64,000 nt of DNA from Pseudomonas sp. EpS/L25 (GCF_001512295.1 NZ_LNUP01000018.1:107968-171967), one strand, 5' to 3'. Shown: positions 32,212-42,647, numbered from the stretch's first letter. Program-made: numbers and translations. Notes: generated by a model not told the origin, from the sequence alone.

Positions 32212-35200
32212 TCAGCTGGCGGCGGGCGTCAGGCGATCGAGCAGGGCTTCGAGCACGTTGAAGCGCTCTTCGGCGCGTTCCATCGGCACCTGGAACTTGA
32301 ACATCGTGGCGCCTTCCAGCCGGTATTTCTTCGGCTGTGCCTGGATCATCTTCACCAGTACCAGCGGATCCACCTGGGTATCGGCGGCGAATTCCAGCCG
32401 CCCGCCCTGGGGTCCGGCATCCACCTTGACGATGCCCAGGCCTTCCGCACGTAGCTTGAGCAGCGTCAGGCGCACCAGGTTCTTGGTCGGCTCCGGCAGC
32501 AGGCCGAAGCGGTCGATCATCTCTACCTGCAGTTCCTTGAGGGCGTCTTCGTCCGCCGCCGAGGCGATGCGCTTGTAGAGGATCAGCCGCGCATGGACGT
32601 CGGGCAGGTAGTCTTCCGGAATCAGCGCGGGGACACGCAGATTGATGTCCGGACCACCACCCAGGGGCTTCTCGAGATTGGGTTGCTCACCCTTGCGGAT
32701 GGCCTTGACCGCGCGCTCCAGCATTTCCATGTAGAGGGTGAAGCCTACCGCCTGGATCTGGCCGCTCTGGCCTTCGCCGAGCAGTTCGCCCGCGCCGCGG
32801 ATCTCCAGGTCGTGGGTGGCCAGGATGAAGCCGGCTCCCAGGTCCTGGGCGCCAGCGATGGCTTCCAGGCGCTTTTCGGCGTCCGGGGTCATGCCCTTGC
32901 GCGGCGGGGTGAGCAGGTAGGCATAGGCCTGGTGGTGGCTGCGGCCGACCCGGCCGCGCAGCTGGTGCAGCTGGGCCAGGCCGAATTTGTCGGCGCGCTC
33001 GATGATGATGGTGTTGGCGTTGGGTACGTCGATGCCGGTCTCGATGATGGTCGAGGCCACCAGCACGTTGAACCTCTTGTGGTAGAAGTCGCTCATCACC
33101 TGTTCGAGATCACGCTCGCGCATCTGGCCATGGCCGATACCGATGCGCGCCTCCGGCACCAGCTCCGCCAGCTCGCGGGCGCGCTTCTCAATGGTCTTGA
33201 CCTCGTTGTGCAGGAAGTACACCTGGCCGCCACGCAGGAGTTCGCGCAACAGGGCTTCCTTGATCACCGCGTTCTGCTCCTCCATGACGAAGGTGCGCAC
33301 CGACAGGCGCCTTGCCGGCGGCGTGGCGATGATGGACAGGTCGCGCATGCCGGCCACGGCCATGTTCAGGGTGCGCGGGATCGGCGTGGCGGTGAGGGTG
33401 AGGATGTCCACCTCGCTGCGCAGCGACTTGAGCTGTTCTTTCTGGCGCACCCCGAAGCGGTGTTCCTCGTCGATGATGGCCAGGCCCAAGTCCTTGAACT
33501 TCACATCGCCCTGCAACAGCTTGTGGGTACCGATGATGATGTCGATCTTGCCTTCGGCCAGCTCGCGCGCCGCGGCGGCGACTTCCTGGGCCGACTTGAA
33601 ACGGCTCATCACCTCGACCCGCACCGGCCAGTCGGCGAAGCGGTCGCGGAAGCTGTTGTAGTGCTGCTGGGCGAGCAGGGTGGTAGGGACCAGCACCGCC
33701 ACCTGGCGACCGCCGTGCACGGCGATGAAGGCCGCGCGCATGGCCACCTCGGTCTTGCCGAAGCCCACGTCACCACAGACCAGGCGATCCATGGGCGTAC
33801 CGGCCAGCATGTCCTTGTGCACCGCCTCGATGGCGGCCTGCTGATCCGGCGTCTCCTCGAAGGGAAAACCGGCGGAGAAGGTGGCGTAGTCGACCGCCGG
33901 GTCCTTGAAGGCGTAACCCTTGCGCGCGGCGCGCCGGGCATAGATGTCGAGCAGCTCGGCGGCCACGTCGCGCACCTGTTCGGCAGCCTTGCGCTTGGCT
34001 TTCTGCCAGGTTTCGGAACCCAGCTTGTGCAACGGGGCCAGGGCATCGTCGGTGCCCGAGTAGCGGGCGATCAGATGCAGATTGGCCACCGGCACATAGA
34101 GCTTGGCGTCGTCGGCGTATTCGAGCAGCAGGAATTCCTGGGGCTGGTCGTCCAGCTCCAGGGTGATCAGGCCCATGTAGCGGCCCACGCCGTGATCGAT
34201 GTGCACCACCGGTGCGCCTTCGCGCAGCTCGGTGAGATTCTTGATGACGTTCTCGCCACCGTCGCGACTTTTCTCGCGCCGGCGGCGTTGCATGATGCGT
34301 TGGCCGAACAGCGGGTTTTCCGGGATCAGGGCGACGCCGACGTCATCCAGTGCCAGGCCTTCGTCCAGCGGCGCCAGGGCGATGGCGATGCGCTCGCCGC
34401 TGGCCTGGAAGGCGGCCCAACCGTCGACCTGACCAGGACGTAGATTCAGCCGGGCCAGCAATTCCAGCAGCACCTCACGGCGTCCGGCGCTTTCCGCGGT
34501 GAACAGCACGCGGCCAGGGAAATCGGCGATGAAATGCTCGAGGGCCGCCAACGGCTGGCTGGCCTTGGCGTCGATGGCCAGATCCGGCAGCGCCCGCGCG
34601 GCGAAGCGCTCACGGCCCACGCCGGACTCCAGGTCCTCCGCGCCTATGACCACCCGCGGCCAGCTCTTCAGCCGGGCAAAGCAGTCTTCCACCGGCAGGA
34701 AGACCTCGGCCGGCGGCAGCAGTGGCCGTTCCGGATCGACCCGGCGGTCCTCGTAGCGAGCGCGGACATCGGTCCAGAATTGCTCGGCGGCCTGTTCGAT
34801 GCCGGGCAGGGAGAACACCTGGGTATTGGCTGGCAGGTAGTCGAAGAGGGTCGAGGTCTCCTCGAAGAACAGCGGCAGGTAGTACTCGATGCCTGCCGGG
34901 GTGATGCCGCTGGCCAGGTCCTGGTAGATAGGGCAGCGGCGATAGTCCACGTCGAAGCGCTCGCGGAAACGCGCGCGAAAGCCGGTCACGGCTTCCTTGT
35001 GCAGCGGGAATTCCCGCGCCGGCAGCAGGCGGATGCTGTCGACCTTGTCGATGGAACGCTGCGTCTCCGGATCGAAGGTGCGCAGTGTCTCGATCTCGTC
35101 GTCGAACAGATCGATCCGGTAGGGCAGGCTGCTGCCCATCGGAAAGAGATCGATCAGGGCGCCGCGTACGGCGAACTCACCATGTTCGTACACCGTATCG

Positions 35201-35661
35201 ACATAGCGATAGCCGGCCGCTTCCAGGCGTGAACGGGTGGCTTCCACGTCCAGCCGCTGGCCGACGTCCAGCACCAGACTGCTGCCAAGCAGGAAACGGG
35301 TGGGCGCCAGGCGGTGTAGGGCAGTCGCCAGCGGGACTACCAAAATGCCGTGGGACAGCTCCGGCAGCCGATAAAGGGTGGCGACGCGCTGGGAGATGAT
35401 GTCCTGGTGCGGCGAGAAGACATCGTAGGGCAGCGTCTCCCAATCGGGGAAATTCAGCACCGGCAGTTCAGGGGCGAAGAAGCGCAGTTCCTGCTCCAGG
35501 CGGTCGGCACTCTGGCTGTCCTGGGTGATTAGCAGGGTGAAGCGGCGGGTCGCGGCCTTGGCGGCTTCAGCTATGGCAAGGGCTAGCGCGGCGCCGGGCA
35601 GATTGCCCCACTGCTGGCGGCCGGCGGTTTCAGGAATTGACGGGGTACGCAAAACTGACAC
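32212..35661 (-). CDS. mfd: transcription-repair coupling factor Mfd
   Basis: ATP-dependent translocase that removes stalled RNA polymerase and recruits UvrA. 1149 residues, full length. UvrB-like N-terminal region (TRFLLGSSLVLDVGQRLD ...), RNA polymerase interaction domain near VVHIDHGVGRYMGL, then the RecG-like motor with Walker A GDVGFGKTEVA, IIDEEHRFG and TLTATPIPRTL. A TRCF C-terminal domain ends the protein. It is divergent from gap with a 154-bp gap. Confidence 0.97.
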   Translation of the reverse strand: MSVLRTPSIPETAGRQQWGNLPGAALALAIAEAAKAATRRFTLLITQDSQSADRLEQELRFFAPELPVLNFPDWETLPYDVFSPHQDIISQRVATLYRLPELSHGILVVPLATALHRLAPTRFLLGSSLVLDVGQRLDVEATRSRLEAAGYRYVDTVYEHGEFAVRGALIDLFPMGSSLPYRIDLFDDEIETLRTFDPETQRSIDKVDSIRLLPAREFPLHKEAVTGFRARFRERFDVDYRRCPIYQDLASGITPAGIEYYLPLFFEETSTLFDYLPANTQVFSLPGIEQAAEQFWTDVRARYEDRRVDPERPLLPPAEVFLPVEDCFARLKSWPRVVIGAEDLESGVGRERFAARALPDLAIDAKASQPLAALEHFIADFPGRVLFTAESAGRREVLLELLARLNLRPGQVDGWAAFQASGERIAIALAPLDEGLALDDVGVALIPENPLFGQRIMQRRRREKSRDGGENVIKNLTELREGAPVVHIDHGVGRYMGLITLELDDQPQEFLLLEYADDAKLYVPVANLHLIARYSGTDDALAPLHKLGSETWQKAKRKAAEQVRDVAAELLDIYARRAARKGYAFKDPAVDYATFSAGFPFEETPDQQAAIEAVHKDMLAGTPMDRLVCGDVGFGKTEVAMRAAFIAVHGGRQVAVLVPTTLLAQQHYNSFRDRFADWPVRVEVMSRFKSAQEVAAAARELAEGKIDIIIGTHKLLQGDVKFKDLGLAIIDEEHRFGVRQKEQLKSLRSEVDILTLTATPIPRTLNMAVAGMRDLSIIATPPARRLSVRTFVMEEQNAVIKEALLRELLRGGQVYFLHNEVKTIEKRARELAELVPEARIGIGHGQMRERDLEQVMSDFYHKRFNVLVASTIIETGIDVPNANTIIIERADKFGLAQLHQLRGRVGRSHHQAYAYLLTPPRKGMTPDAEKRLEAIAGAQDLGAGFILATHDLEIRGAGELLGEGQSGQIQAVGFTLYMEMLERAVKAIRKGEQPNLEKPLGGGPDINLRVPALIPEDYLPDVHARLILYKRIASAADEDALKELQVEMIDRFGLLPEPTKNLVRLTLLKLRAEGLGIVKVDAGPQGGRLEFAADTQVDPLVLVKMIQAQPKKYRLEGATMFKFQVPMERAEERFNVLEALLDRLTPAAS

Positions 35662-35745
35662 GCGGGCGGAACTCCGGTGGATTTTCGGTGGGTTGGGATT
35701 GTAACGACCGGGCTTTCACGCTGTCAGTGCAGCGACGCGCGTTGA

Positions 35746-35774
35746 TTGCCTGGGACAGGCAGCGCGGTCATAAT
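35746..35774 (+). promoter_or_regulatory. possible gap promoter
   Basis: TTGCCT (35746-35751) is 17 bp from CATAAT (35769-35774), 42 bases before the GTG start of gap. The match to sigma-70 elements is moderate. Confidence 0.4.
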
Positions 35775-35815
35775 GTAGTTCCTTTTTTCAGCTCCTACAT
35801 AGGGAAGGATTTGTC

Positions 35816-37258
35816 GTGAGTCAGAAGCCTGAGCAGTGCCTTGAAGAATGGATCGATCGCGAAGCGCTCGCCGAGGCCATGATTCCCCTGATTGGTCAGC
35901 TGTACCGCAACAACAACGTTGTGACCTCCATTTACGGTCGCGGTTTGGTCAACCGTTCGGTGATCTCCATTCTCAAGGCTCACCGATTCGCTCGCCAGAT
36001 CGACAATGTCGAGCTGTCCGTGCAGGACACCTTCCCGCTGGTTAAAGCCCTGAGCGAGCTGGAACTGGGCGCCGCGTCCATCGACCTGGCCCGCCTGAGC
36101 CTCAAGTTCAAGGCCGAAGGTGCCGGTCGCGACCTCAAGGACTTCCTGCGCAGCGAGCTGGCCGCCGTGGTCGGCAAGCAGGGCGTCGAGCAGCGCAAGG
36201 GCAAGGACGTGGTCCTGTATGGCTTCGGTCGCATCGGTCGTCTGCTGGCCCGTATCCTCATCGAGCACCAGGGCAGTGGCGACGGCCTGCGTCTGCGTGC
36301 CATCGTCGTCCGCAAGGGCGCCGACAACGACCTGGTCAAGCGCGCCAGCCTGCTGCGTCGCGACTCCGTACACGGCTCCTTCGATGGCACCATCACCGTC
36401 GACGAGGCCAACAGCACCCTGTGCGCCAACGGCACCCTGATCAAGGTGATCTACTCCAACGATCCCACTACCGTCGACTACACCCAGTATGGCATCCAGG
36501 ATGCCATCGTCGTCGACAACACCGGCAAGTGGCGCGATGCCGAAGGCCTGGGGCAGCACCTCAAGTGCAAGGGCGTCTCCCGCGTGGTACTGACCGCACC
36601 GGGCAAGGGCAACCTGAAGAACATCGTGCATGGCATCAACCATGACACCATCACCGCCGAAGACACCATCGTCACCGCGGCCTCCTGCACCACCAACGCC
36701 ATCGTGCCGATCCTCAAGGCGGTCAACGACAAGTACGGCATCGTCAACGGTCACGTCGAGACCGTTCACTCCTACACCAACGACCAGAACCTGATCGACA
36801 ACTTCCACAAGGGCGATCGTCGTGGCCGTAGCGCTGCCTTGAACATGGTGATCACCGAGACCGGCGCGGCCAAGGCCGTGGCCAAGGCGCTGCCGGAACT
36901 GGCCGGCAAGCTGACCGGCAACGCCATCCGCGTGCCGACACCCAACGTCTCCATGGCGATCCTCAACCTGAACCTGGAAAACGCCACCAGCAAGGACGAG
37001 ATCAACGAGTACCTGCGTGAGATGGCGCTGCACTCGCCGCTGCACAAGCAGATCGACTTCGTGAACTCTCCGGAAGTGGTCTCCAGCGACTTCGTCGGTT
37101 CCCGCCATGCCGGTGTGGTCGATGCCGGCGCCACCATCGTCAGCGACAACCGCGTCGTGCTCTACGTCTGGTACGACAACGAGTTCGGCTACAGCTGCCA
37201 GGTCGTGCGGGTGCTGGAAGAAATGGCGGGCGTCAACCCGCCGGCCTTCCCGGCCTGA
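35816..37258 (+). CDS. gap: glyceraldehyde-3-phosphate dehydrogenase, long form
   Basis: Oxidises GAP to 1,3-bisphosphoglycerate, or works in reverse in gluconeogenesis. 480 residues, longer than the common 330-340 form, because about 125 N-terminal residues precede the Rossmann segment VVLYGFGRIGRLLARIL. The catalytic Cys is in ASCTTNAIVP; phosphate-site and C-terminal motifs NKYGIVNGHVETVHSYTNDQ and WYDNEFGYS are present. The GTG at 35816 has GGGAAGGA upstream. Long GAPDHs like this occur next to mfd in Pseudomonas. A strong terminator follows. Confidence 0.94.
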   Translation: MSQKPEQCLEEWIDREALAEAMIPLIGQLYRNNNVVTSIYGRGLVNRSVISILKAHRFARQIDNVELSVQDTFPLVKALSELELGAASIDLARLSLKFKAEGAGRDLKDFLRSELAAVVGKQGVEQRKGKDVVLYGFGRIGRLLARILIEHQGSGDGLRLRAIVVRKGADNDLVKRASLLRRDSVHGSFDGTITVDEANSTLCANGTLIKVIYSNDPTTVDYTQYGIQDAIVVDNTGKWRDAEGLGQHLKCKGVSRVVLTAPGKGNLKNIVHGINHDTITAEDTIVTAASCTTNAIVPILKAVNDKYGIVNGHVETVHSYTNDQNLIDNFHKGDRRGRSAALNMVITETGAAKAVAKALPELAGKLTGNAIRVPTPNVSMAILNLNLENATSKDEINEYLREMALHSPLHKQIDFVNSPEVVSSDFVGSRHAGVVDAGATIVSDNRVVLYVWYDNEFGYSCQVVRVLEEMAGVNPPAFPA

Positions 37259-37290
37259 GTCTTGCGCCCTAGGCAAGGCTGACTTGCAAG

Positions 37291-37327
37291 AAAAAACGGG
37301 AGCCCAGGTGGCTCCCGTTTTCGTTTT
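37291..37327 (+). terminator. rho-independent terminator after gap
   Basis: CGGGAGCC (37297-37304) pairs with GGCTCCCG (37310-37317) around a 5-base loop, flanked by A6 and TTTTCGTTTT. Confidence 0.93.
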
Positions 37328-37468
37328 GTCGGGTTTTTGCGCCACAATAGCGGCCCGTGACAAGAGGTCGCAGCCCCCTGGGGCGATCTCACGTCGGACG
37401 TCACCTCCCGCGAGGTGGGTCCGGCTCCAGCCGTCGCCTGCGAACGGCTAACCTTCTGAGGAGAAAGC

Positions 37469-38863
37469 ATGGCGGTCTATAGCTACGATGTGGTGGTACT
37501 GGGTTCGGGACCGGCAGGCGAGGGTGCGGCGATGAACGCCGCCAAGAACGGTCGCCGGGTGGCGGTGGTGGACAATCGCCAGGTGGTCGGCGGCAACTGC
37601 ACGCATCTGGGCACCATCCCGTCCAAGGCGCTGCGCCATTCGGTCAAGCAGATCATCCAGTTCAACACCAACGAGATGTTCCGCTCCATCGGCGAGCCGC
37701 GCTGGTTCTCCTTCCCCGACGTGCTGCGCAGCGCCGAGCGAGTGATCGCCCGCCAGGTCTCCTCGCGTACCAGTTACTACGCGCGCAATCGCGTCGACCT
37801 GTTCTTCGGCACCGCCAGCTTCGCCGACGAGAACACCATCGAGATCGTCAACCTGAGGGGCGACCTGGAGCGGCTGGTGGCCAAGCAGGTCGTCATCGCC
37901 ACCGGCTCGCGCCCCTACCGCCCGGTGGACGTGGACTTCAGCCATCCGCGCATCTACGACAGCGACACCATCCTGTCGCTGACCCACACCCCGCGCCGCC
38001 TGATCATCTACGGTGCCGGGGTGATCGGCAGCGAGTACGCCTCCATCTTCAGCGGTCTCGGCGTGCTGGTCGACCTGATCGACAACCGCGATCAGCTGCT
38101 CAGCTTCCTCGACGACGAGATCTCCGACGCCCTGAGCTATCACCTGCAGAACAACAACGTGCTCATCCGCCACAACGAGGAGTACGAGCGCATCGAGGGC
38201 CAGGAGCACGGCGTGGTGTTGCACCTGAAGTCCGGCAAGAAGCTGCGCGCCGACGCCTTGCTCTGGTGCAACGGCCGGACCGGCAACACCGACCACCTGG
38301 GCCTGCAGAACGTGGGACTCGCGGTCAACAGCCGCGGCCAGATCACCGTCGACGAGAACTACCGGACCTCGGTCGCCAACATCTATGCAGCGGGCGACGT
38401 CATCGGCTGGCCGAGCCTGGCCAGCGCCGCCTACGACCAGGGTCGTTCGGCGTCGGACAACCTCCTGCACGACAACAAGGGGCGGGTGGTCAACGACATC
38501 CCTACCGGCATCTACACCATTCCCGAGATCAGTTCGCTGGGCAAGACCGAGCGCGAGCTGACCCAGGAAAAGGTGCCCTACGAGGTTGGCAAGGCCTTCT
38601 TCAAGAGCATGGCGCGGGCGCAGATCTCCGGTGAGCCGGTGGGCATGCTGAAGATCCTCTTCCACCGCGAGACCCTGCAGGTACTGGGCGTGCACTGCTT
38701 CGGCGACCAGGCGTCGGAGATCCTGCACATCGGCCAGGCGATCATGAACCAGGAAGGCGAGGCGAACAGCATCCGCTATTTCGTCAACACCACCTTCAAC
38801 TACCCGACCATGGCCGAGGCCTATCGGGTGGCGGCGTTCGATGGCTTGAATCGGCTGTTCTGA
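37469..38863 (+). CDS. sthA: soluble pyridine nucleotide transhydrogenase SthA
   Basis: FAD-dependent cytosolic enzyme that exchanges reducing equivalents between NADPH and NAD+. 464 residues. FAD-binding [19 protein letters not shown] at the N-terminus; NAD-binding [20 protein letters not shown] in the middle. The redox-disulfide pair of related disulfide reductases is replaced ([15 protein letters not shown] keeps only one Cys), which distinguishes Sth. GAGGAGAAA precedes the ATG. In P. aeruginosa the nqr operon lies between gap and sth; here they are adjacent. Confidence 0.96.
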   Translation: MAVYSYDVVVLGSGPAGEGAAMNAAKNGRRVAVVDNRQVVGGNCTHLGTIPSKALRHSVKQIIQFNTNEMFRSIGEPRWFSFPDVLRSAERVIARQVSSRTSYYARNRVDLFFGTASFADENTIEIVNLRGDLERLVAKQVVIATGSRPYRPVDVDFSHPRIYDSDTILSLTHTPRRLIIYGAGVIGSEYASIFSGLGVLVDLIDNRDQLLSFLDDEISDALSYHLQNNNVLIRHNEEYERIEGQEHGVVLHLKSGKKLRADALLWCNGRTGNTDHLGLQNVGLAVNSRGQITVDENYRTSVANIYAAGDVIGWPSLASAAYDQGRSASDNLLHDNKGRVVNDIPTGIYTIPEISSLGKTERELTQEKVPYEVGKAFFKSMARAQISGEPVGMLKILFHRETLQVLGVHCFGDQASEILHIGQAIMNQEGEANSIRYFVNTTFNYPTMAEAYRVAAFDGLNRLF

Positions 38864-38882
38864 CGTCTTCGGTCGGAAAGGC

Positions 38883-39006
38883 ATCGCGGCCATGGGCCGC
38901 TCCTACGGTGACGTCCGTGCCTGTAGGAGCGGCCCATGGCCGCGATCAGCAAAGCACCAGAGCCCCGCAGGAGCGGTCGCAGCGGCGGCCCTCCCATGGC
39001 CGCGAT
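38883..39006. repeat. REP element cluster (two inverted units plus a degenerate third)
   Basis: GTAGGAGCGGCCCATGGCCG... occurs reversed at 38883-38906, forward at 38923-38946, and interrupted at 38967-39006 (GCAGGAGCGGTCGCAGCGG ...CCATGGCCGCGAT). These are typical Pseudomonas REP sequences; the first two form an inverted pair. They lie between two convergent genes, where REPs can protect mRNA 3' ends. Confidence 0.9.
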
Positions 39007-39024
39007 TCTTGGCAGGCAGGACGC

Positions 39025-39741
39025 CTACCCCAACGTCCGCCGCGCCAGGCTCGGGAAGTCGGTGATCAGGCTGTCCGCGCCGAAGTCGGCCAGGCGGCGC
39101 ATCAGGCTGGCGTCGTTGACCGTCCAGACCGACACGTGCAGGCCTTGGCGCTGGGCCTTGAGCAGGCGTTCCGGGGTGCACAGCGTCCAGTTCAGCGCCA
39201 GCAGATGACAGCCGTAGTGGGCCGCCACCTTGAGCGGATCGAGCCAGGCGTATTCCGCCACCAGCCCGCGCGCCAGATGGGGCGTGTCGCGCTGCAGGGC
39301 GCGCAGGACTTCCCGCGAGGAACTGGTCACGGTGACCTTGTCCTGCAGGCCGAATTCCTCGACCAGTCGGGCGATGGCCTTGACCGTCTGGGCCGCTCGT
39401 ACCCGCGAGGCGCTTTTCACCTCCAGCTGCCAATGCTCGAAGCGGCACTTCTCGAAGAGTTGGCGCAAGGTCGGGATGGGGGCAGGACGTGGCCATGCCG
39501 GGCCACCCTGGCGGGCGTCCAGTGCCGCCAGGTCGGCCACCGCCTTTTCGCTGACCTTGCCGCCACGCCCGGTGGTGCGCTTGAGAGTAGGGTCGTGGAT
39601 CACCACCAGCTCGCCGTCCCGCGAGAGGTGCAGGTCCAGCTCGCAACGCTGGACGCCCAGTTCCAGGCACAGCTCGAAGCCGGCCAGGGTATTTTCCGGC
39701 GCTTCGCCGCGGGCGCCGCGGTGTCCGTAGATGAGGGTCAT
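39025..39741 (-). CDS. glycerophosphodiester phosphodiesterase, cytoplasmic type
   Basis: Hydrolyses glycerophosphodiesters to sn-glycerol-3-phosphate and an alcohol. 238 residues with no signal peptide, so UgpQ-like and not GlpQ. The catalytic HRGARGEAPENT is at residues 7-18; metal ligands in LELGVQRCELDLHLSRDG and VVIHDPTLKRTT. C-terminal VWTVND completes the barrel. Third gene of an operon with a PilZ protein and a small periplasmic protein; it starts 9 bases after the latter. Confidence 0.92.
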   Translation of the reverse strand: MTLIYGHRGARGEAPENTLAGFELCLELGVQRCELDLHLSRDGELVVIHDPTLKRTTGRGGKVSEKAVADLAALDARQGGPAWPRPAPIPTLRQLFEKCRFEHWQLEVKSASRVRAAQTVKAIARLVEEFGLQDKVTVTSSSREVLRALQRDTPHLARGLVAEYAWLDPLKVAAHYGCHLLALNWTLCTPERLLKAQRQGLHVSVWTVNDASLMRRLADFGADSLITDFPSLARRTLG

Positions 39742-39749
39742 GAAGGCTC

Positions 39750-40040
39750 CTAGGGTGAGGGGGACGGGCGGCGCGGTTCGCGGACCGCATCCAGCACCCG
39801 GTCGTTTTCGAAATAGACGCTGAAATCTCGATAGTCCCAGCGGCGGATGGCCGGGCGGCCGACCGGCGGATGTTCCTGGTCGGGCAGGCCAAAGCGTTCC
39901 AGTACCTGAGCACGACTATCGCCGCGCAGGGGGAGGGGGACGCCGGGGTCACCCTGCTGGCCCAGCGGGATCTGCAGGGTATCGGCCCAGCCGGGCACGG
40001 CCGTGCCGAGCAGCAGCAAGGCCAGCCAGGCGCCCTTCAC
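39750..40040 (-). CDS. small predicted periplasmic protein
   Basis: 96 residues with a signal peptide (MKGAWLALLLLGTAVPGWA-D). The mature part, about 77 residues, has GDSRAQVLERFGLPDQEHPPVG and a beta-rich IRRWDYRDFSVYFENDRVLD, resembling small outer-membrane-assembly-like folds (BamE/SmpA style) but without a lipobox. The ATG overlaps the stop of the PilZ gene (ATGA). Function unknown. Confidence 0.75.
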   Translation of the reverse strand: MKGAWLALLLLGTAVPGWADTLQIPLGQQGDPGVPLPLRGDSRAQVLERFGLPDQEHPPVGRPAIRRWDYRDFSVYFENDRVLDAVREPRRPSPSP

Positions 40041-40588
40041 GCGTCTTCTCCGCGGTCGGCGCGGCGGCCACGAGCCTGCTGGCGCAGGACGTGGCGGGCC
40101 AGCAACTGGCGCTGGGCGTCTTCCAGTTCGATGAAGCTGGTACCTATTTCATGACCGCCGGCGACGGCCTGGCAACTGGTCACCTCGGCGCGTACCTGCA
40201 GGCCCAGCCCCTGGGGCGGCAGGGCCATGCGCAATTCGAGGCGCGTGCCCAGGGCCAGCGGCTCGGTATGGACGAAGGCCAGGCCGCCCTCGGACAGCAC
40301 CACCTCCCGGGTGGCGCCACTGTCATGCATCAGGTTCCAGGCGAAGGCCTGGCCGAGCAGGTCGAGGCGCTTGTGCACCAGGCGCAGGCAGGCGGTGATG
40401 GCACGGTCGCGTTCGTCCAGGTTGCGCAGCAGATGACGGGATTCGAATTCCAGCTGGTGCAGTTCGCTCAGGAGTGCGAACAGCGGCGCGGTCTCGCCGG
40501 AGGCGCCTTCGGCAGGGCCGATTTGCAGTGCGATGCGGTCGGTGATGCGATAGTATTCCCGCCGTTCACGCGCGTCTGGGGTGGTCAT
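40037..40588 (-). CDS. PilZ-domain protein (possible c-di-GMP effector)
   Basis: 183 residues. The N-terminal RERREYYRITDRIALQI is the RxxxR-type c-di-GMP motif, and the C-terminal half holds the PilZ barrel (VVLSEGGLAFVHTEPLALGTRLELRMALPP ... HEIGTSFIEL) with D/N-x-S-x-x-G altered to LSEGG. The middle part is helical. The ATG at 40588 was preferred; a frame upstream is non-conserved. Divergent from lolC. Confidence 0.85.
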   Translation of the reverse strand: MTTPDARERREYYRITDRIALQIGPAEGASGETAPLFALLSELHQLEFESRHLLRNLDERDRAITACLRLVHKRLDLLGQAFAWNLMHDSGATREVVLSEGGLAFVHTEPLALGTRLELRMALPPQGLGLQVRAEVTSCQAVAGGHEIGTSFIELEDAQRQLLARHVLRQQARGRRADRGEDA

Positions 40589-40695
40589 GTCGGGCCGCTC
40601 CGTGGGTGATGGCTCCGAGTGTAGCCGGCGAGCCGGCACGGTGTCGCCGTCCACCCCGCAGGGCGCCTACGTCTTTCCGCCGTGCAAGCGAGCCT

Positions 40696-41946
40696 ATGTT
40701 CAGACCCCTGCCGATCTACCTTGGCCTGCGTTACGTCCGCGCCAAGCGCCGCAATCATTTCGTCTCCTTCATCTCGCTCACGTCCATGATCGGCCTGGCC
40801 CTTGGCGTGGTGGTCATGATCGTGGTGCTGTCGGTCATGAACGGCTTCGACCGCGAGATGCGCGAGCGCGTCCTGGGCATGATTCCCCATGCGACGGTGG
40901 AGTCCTACCAGCCGGTGACCGACTGGCGCAGCGTGCGCGAGCGCGCGTTGCAGAACAGCCAGGTGGCCGCGGTGGCGCCCTTCACCCAGTTGCAGGGCAT
41001 GCTGGCCCACGACAAGGCGGTGCAGACCGTCCTGCTCAACGCCATCGACCCGGCCGAGGAGCCCAAGGTCTCGATCATCGCCAGCTTCATGCGCGAGGGT
41101 AAGCTGGATGACCTGAGGCCAGGCGAGTTCGGCATCATCATCGGCTCGCTGGCCGCCGAGAAACTCGGCGTCAAGGTCGGCGACAAGCTCACCTACATCG
41201 CCCCGGAAGTGGCCGTGACTCCCGCCGGCATGTTTCCGCGCATGAAGAGATTCACCGTGGTGGGGATCTTCAGCGTCGGTGCCGGCGAGCTGGATGGCTC
41301 GGTAGGCCTGATCCACATCGAGGACGCCGCGCGGCTGCAACGCTGGCCGGCGAACGCGGTGCAGGGCGTGCGGCTGAAACTGCACGACCTGTTCCAGGCG
41401 CCCGACGTATCCTGGAACATCGCTCGCCAACTGCCAGGCAACGACTGGTACGCCCGCGACTGGACCCGCACCCATGGCAATCTCTACCAGGCCATCGGCA
41501 TGGAGAAGACCATGATCGGCCTGCTGCTGCTGCTGATCGTCGCCGTGGCCGCCTTCAACATCGTCTCCACCCTGGTGATGGTGGTGACCGACAAGAAATC
41601 CGACATCGCCATCCTGCGCACCCTGGGTGCCACGCCCCGGCAGATCATGGCGGTGTTCATGGTCCAGGGGACCTTCATCGGCGTCATCGGCACGGCCATC
41701 GGCTGCGTGCTGGGCGTGCTCGCGGCGCTCAACGTCAGCGCCGCGCTGGCCTGGGTGCAGCGCCTTACCGGGCACCAGTTCCTCAACGCCGAGGTGTACT
41801 TCATCGACTACCTGCCGGCGCAGCTGCAGCTGCACGACGTGCTGCTGGTCTGTGGCGCGTCCTTCGCCCTGAGCTTCCTGGCCACGCTCTATCCCTCCTG
41901 GAGCGCCGCCCGTACCCAACCCGCCGAGGCCCTGCGTTATGAATGA
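40696..41946 (+). CDS. lolC: lipoprotein-releasing ABC transporter permease LolC
   Basis: Membrane subunit of LolCDE, which extracts outer-membrane lipoproteins from the inner membrane for LolA. 416 residues: one N-terminal transmembrane helix ([19 protein letters not shown]), a large periplasmic domain, then three membrane segments ([51 protein letters not shown]). The start is [20 protein letters not shown], nearly identical to that of the paralogue LolE. It overlaps lolD by 8 bases. Confidence 0.94.
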   Translation: MFRPLPIYLGLRYVRAKRRNHFVSFISLTSMIGLALGVVVMIVVLSVMNGFDREMRERVLGMIPHATVESYQPVTDWRSVRERALQNSQVAAVAPFTQLQGMLAHDKAVQTVLLNAIDPAEEPKVSIIASFMREGKLDDLRPGEFGIIIGSLAAEKLGVKVGDKLTYIAPEVAVTPAGMFPRMKRFTVVGIFSVGAGELDGSVGLIHIEDAARLQRWPANAVQGVRLKLHDLFQAPDVSWNIARQLPGNDWYARDWTRTHGNLYQAIGMEKTMIGLLLLLIVAVAAFNIVSTLVMVVTDKKSDIAILRTLGATPRQIMAVFMVQGTFIGVIGTAIGCVLGVLAALNVSAALAWVQRLTGHQFLNAEVYFIDYLPAQLQLHDVLLVCGASFALSFLATLYPSWSAARTQPAEALRYE

Positions 41947-42640
41947 TCGAGCCGTTTTGCGTTGCCAGGACCTGGGCAAGCGCTACGAGGAAGGCCCCCA
42001 GACCGTCGAGGTGCTGAGCAACGTCCAGCTCACCCTGCAACCGGGTGAGCGCGTCTCCATCGTCGGCAGTTCGGGCTCGGGCAAGACCACCCTGCTGAAC
42101 CTGCTCGGGGGCCTGGACACCCCCAGCAGCGGCAGCGTCTGGCTCGATGGCGAGGAGCTGTCGGCGCTGAACGAGAAGGCCCGTGGCCTCTTGCGCAATC
42201 GCGCCATGGGCTTCGTCTATCAGTTCCACCACCTGCTGCCGGAATTCAGCGCCCTGGAAAACGTCTGCATGCCGCTACTGATCGGCAAGGCTTCCATCGG
42301 CGAGGCGCGGGAGCGCGCCGCCAGGCTCTTGGAACGGGTCGGCCTCGGTCATCGCCTGGGCCACAAGCCGGCCGAGCTGTCCGGCGGCGAGCGCCAGCGC
42401 GTGGCCATCGCCCGCGCCCTGGTCAACCAGCCCAAGCTGGTGCTGCTCGACGAGCCCACCGGCAACCTCGACCAGCATACCGCCCACGGTATCCAGGATC
42501 TGATGCTGGAGCTGTCCACCTCGCTGCGCACCGCCTTCCTGGTGGTGACCCATGACCAGGTGCTGGCTGGCCAGATGGACCGGATGCTGCGCCTGGACGA
42601 AGGCCATCTGGTCGACGCCACGCCGGCCCGGCAGGTCTGA
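41939..42640 (+). CDS. lolD: lipoprotein-releasing ABC ATPase LolD
   Basis: ATPase energising LolCE. 233 residues. Walker [10 protein letters not shown], signature [15 protein letters not shown], Walker [13 protein letters not shown], His switch [23 protein letters not shown] is the LolD-type Q-loop and partner-contact region. It lies between lolC and lolE in a tight operon with overlapping start. Confidence 0.96.
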   Translation: MNDRAVLRCQDLGKRYEEGPQTVEVLSNVQLTLQPGERVSIVGSSGSGKTTLLNLLGGLDTPSSGSVWLDGEELSALNEKARGLLRNRAMGFVYQFHHLLPEFSALENVCMPLLIGKASIGEARERAARLLERVGLGHRLGHKPAELSGGERQRVAIARALVNQPKLVLLDEPTGNLDQHTAHGIQDLMLELSTSLRTAFLVVTHDQVLAGQMDRMLRLDEGHLVDATPARQV

Positions 42641-42647
42641 GGTCGTT

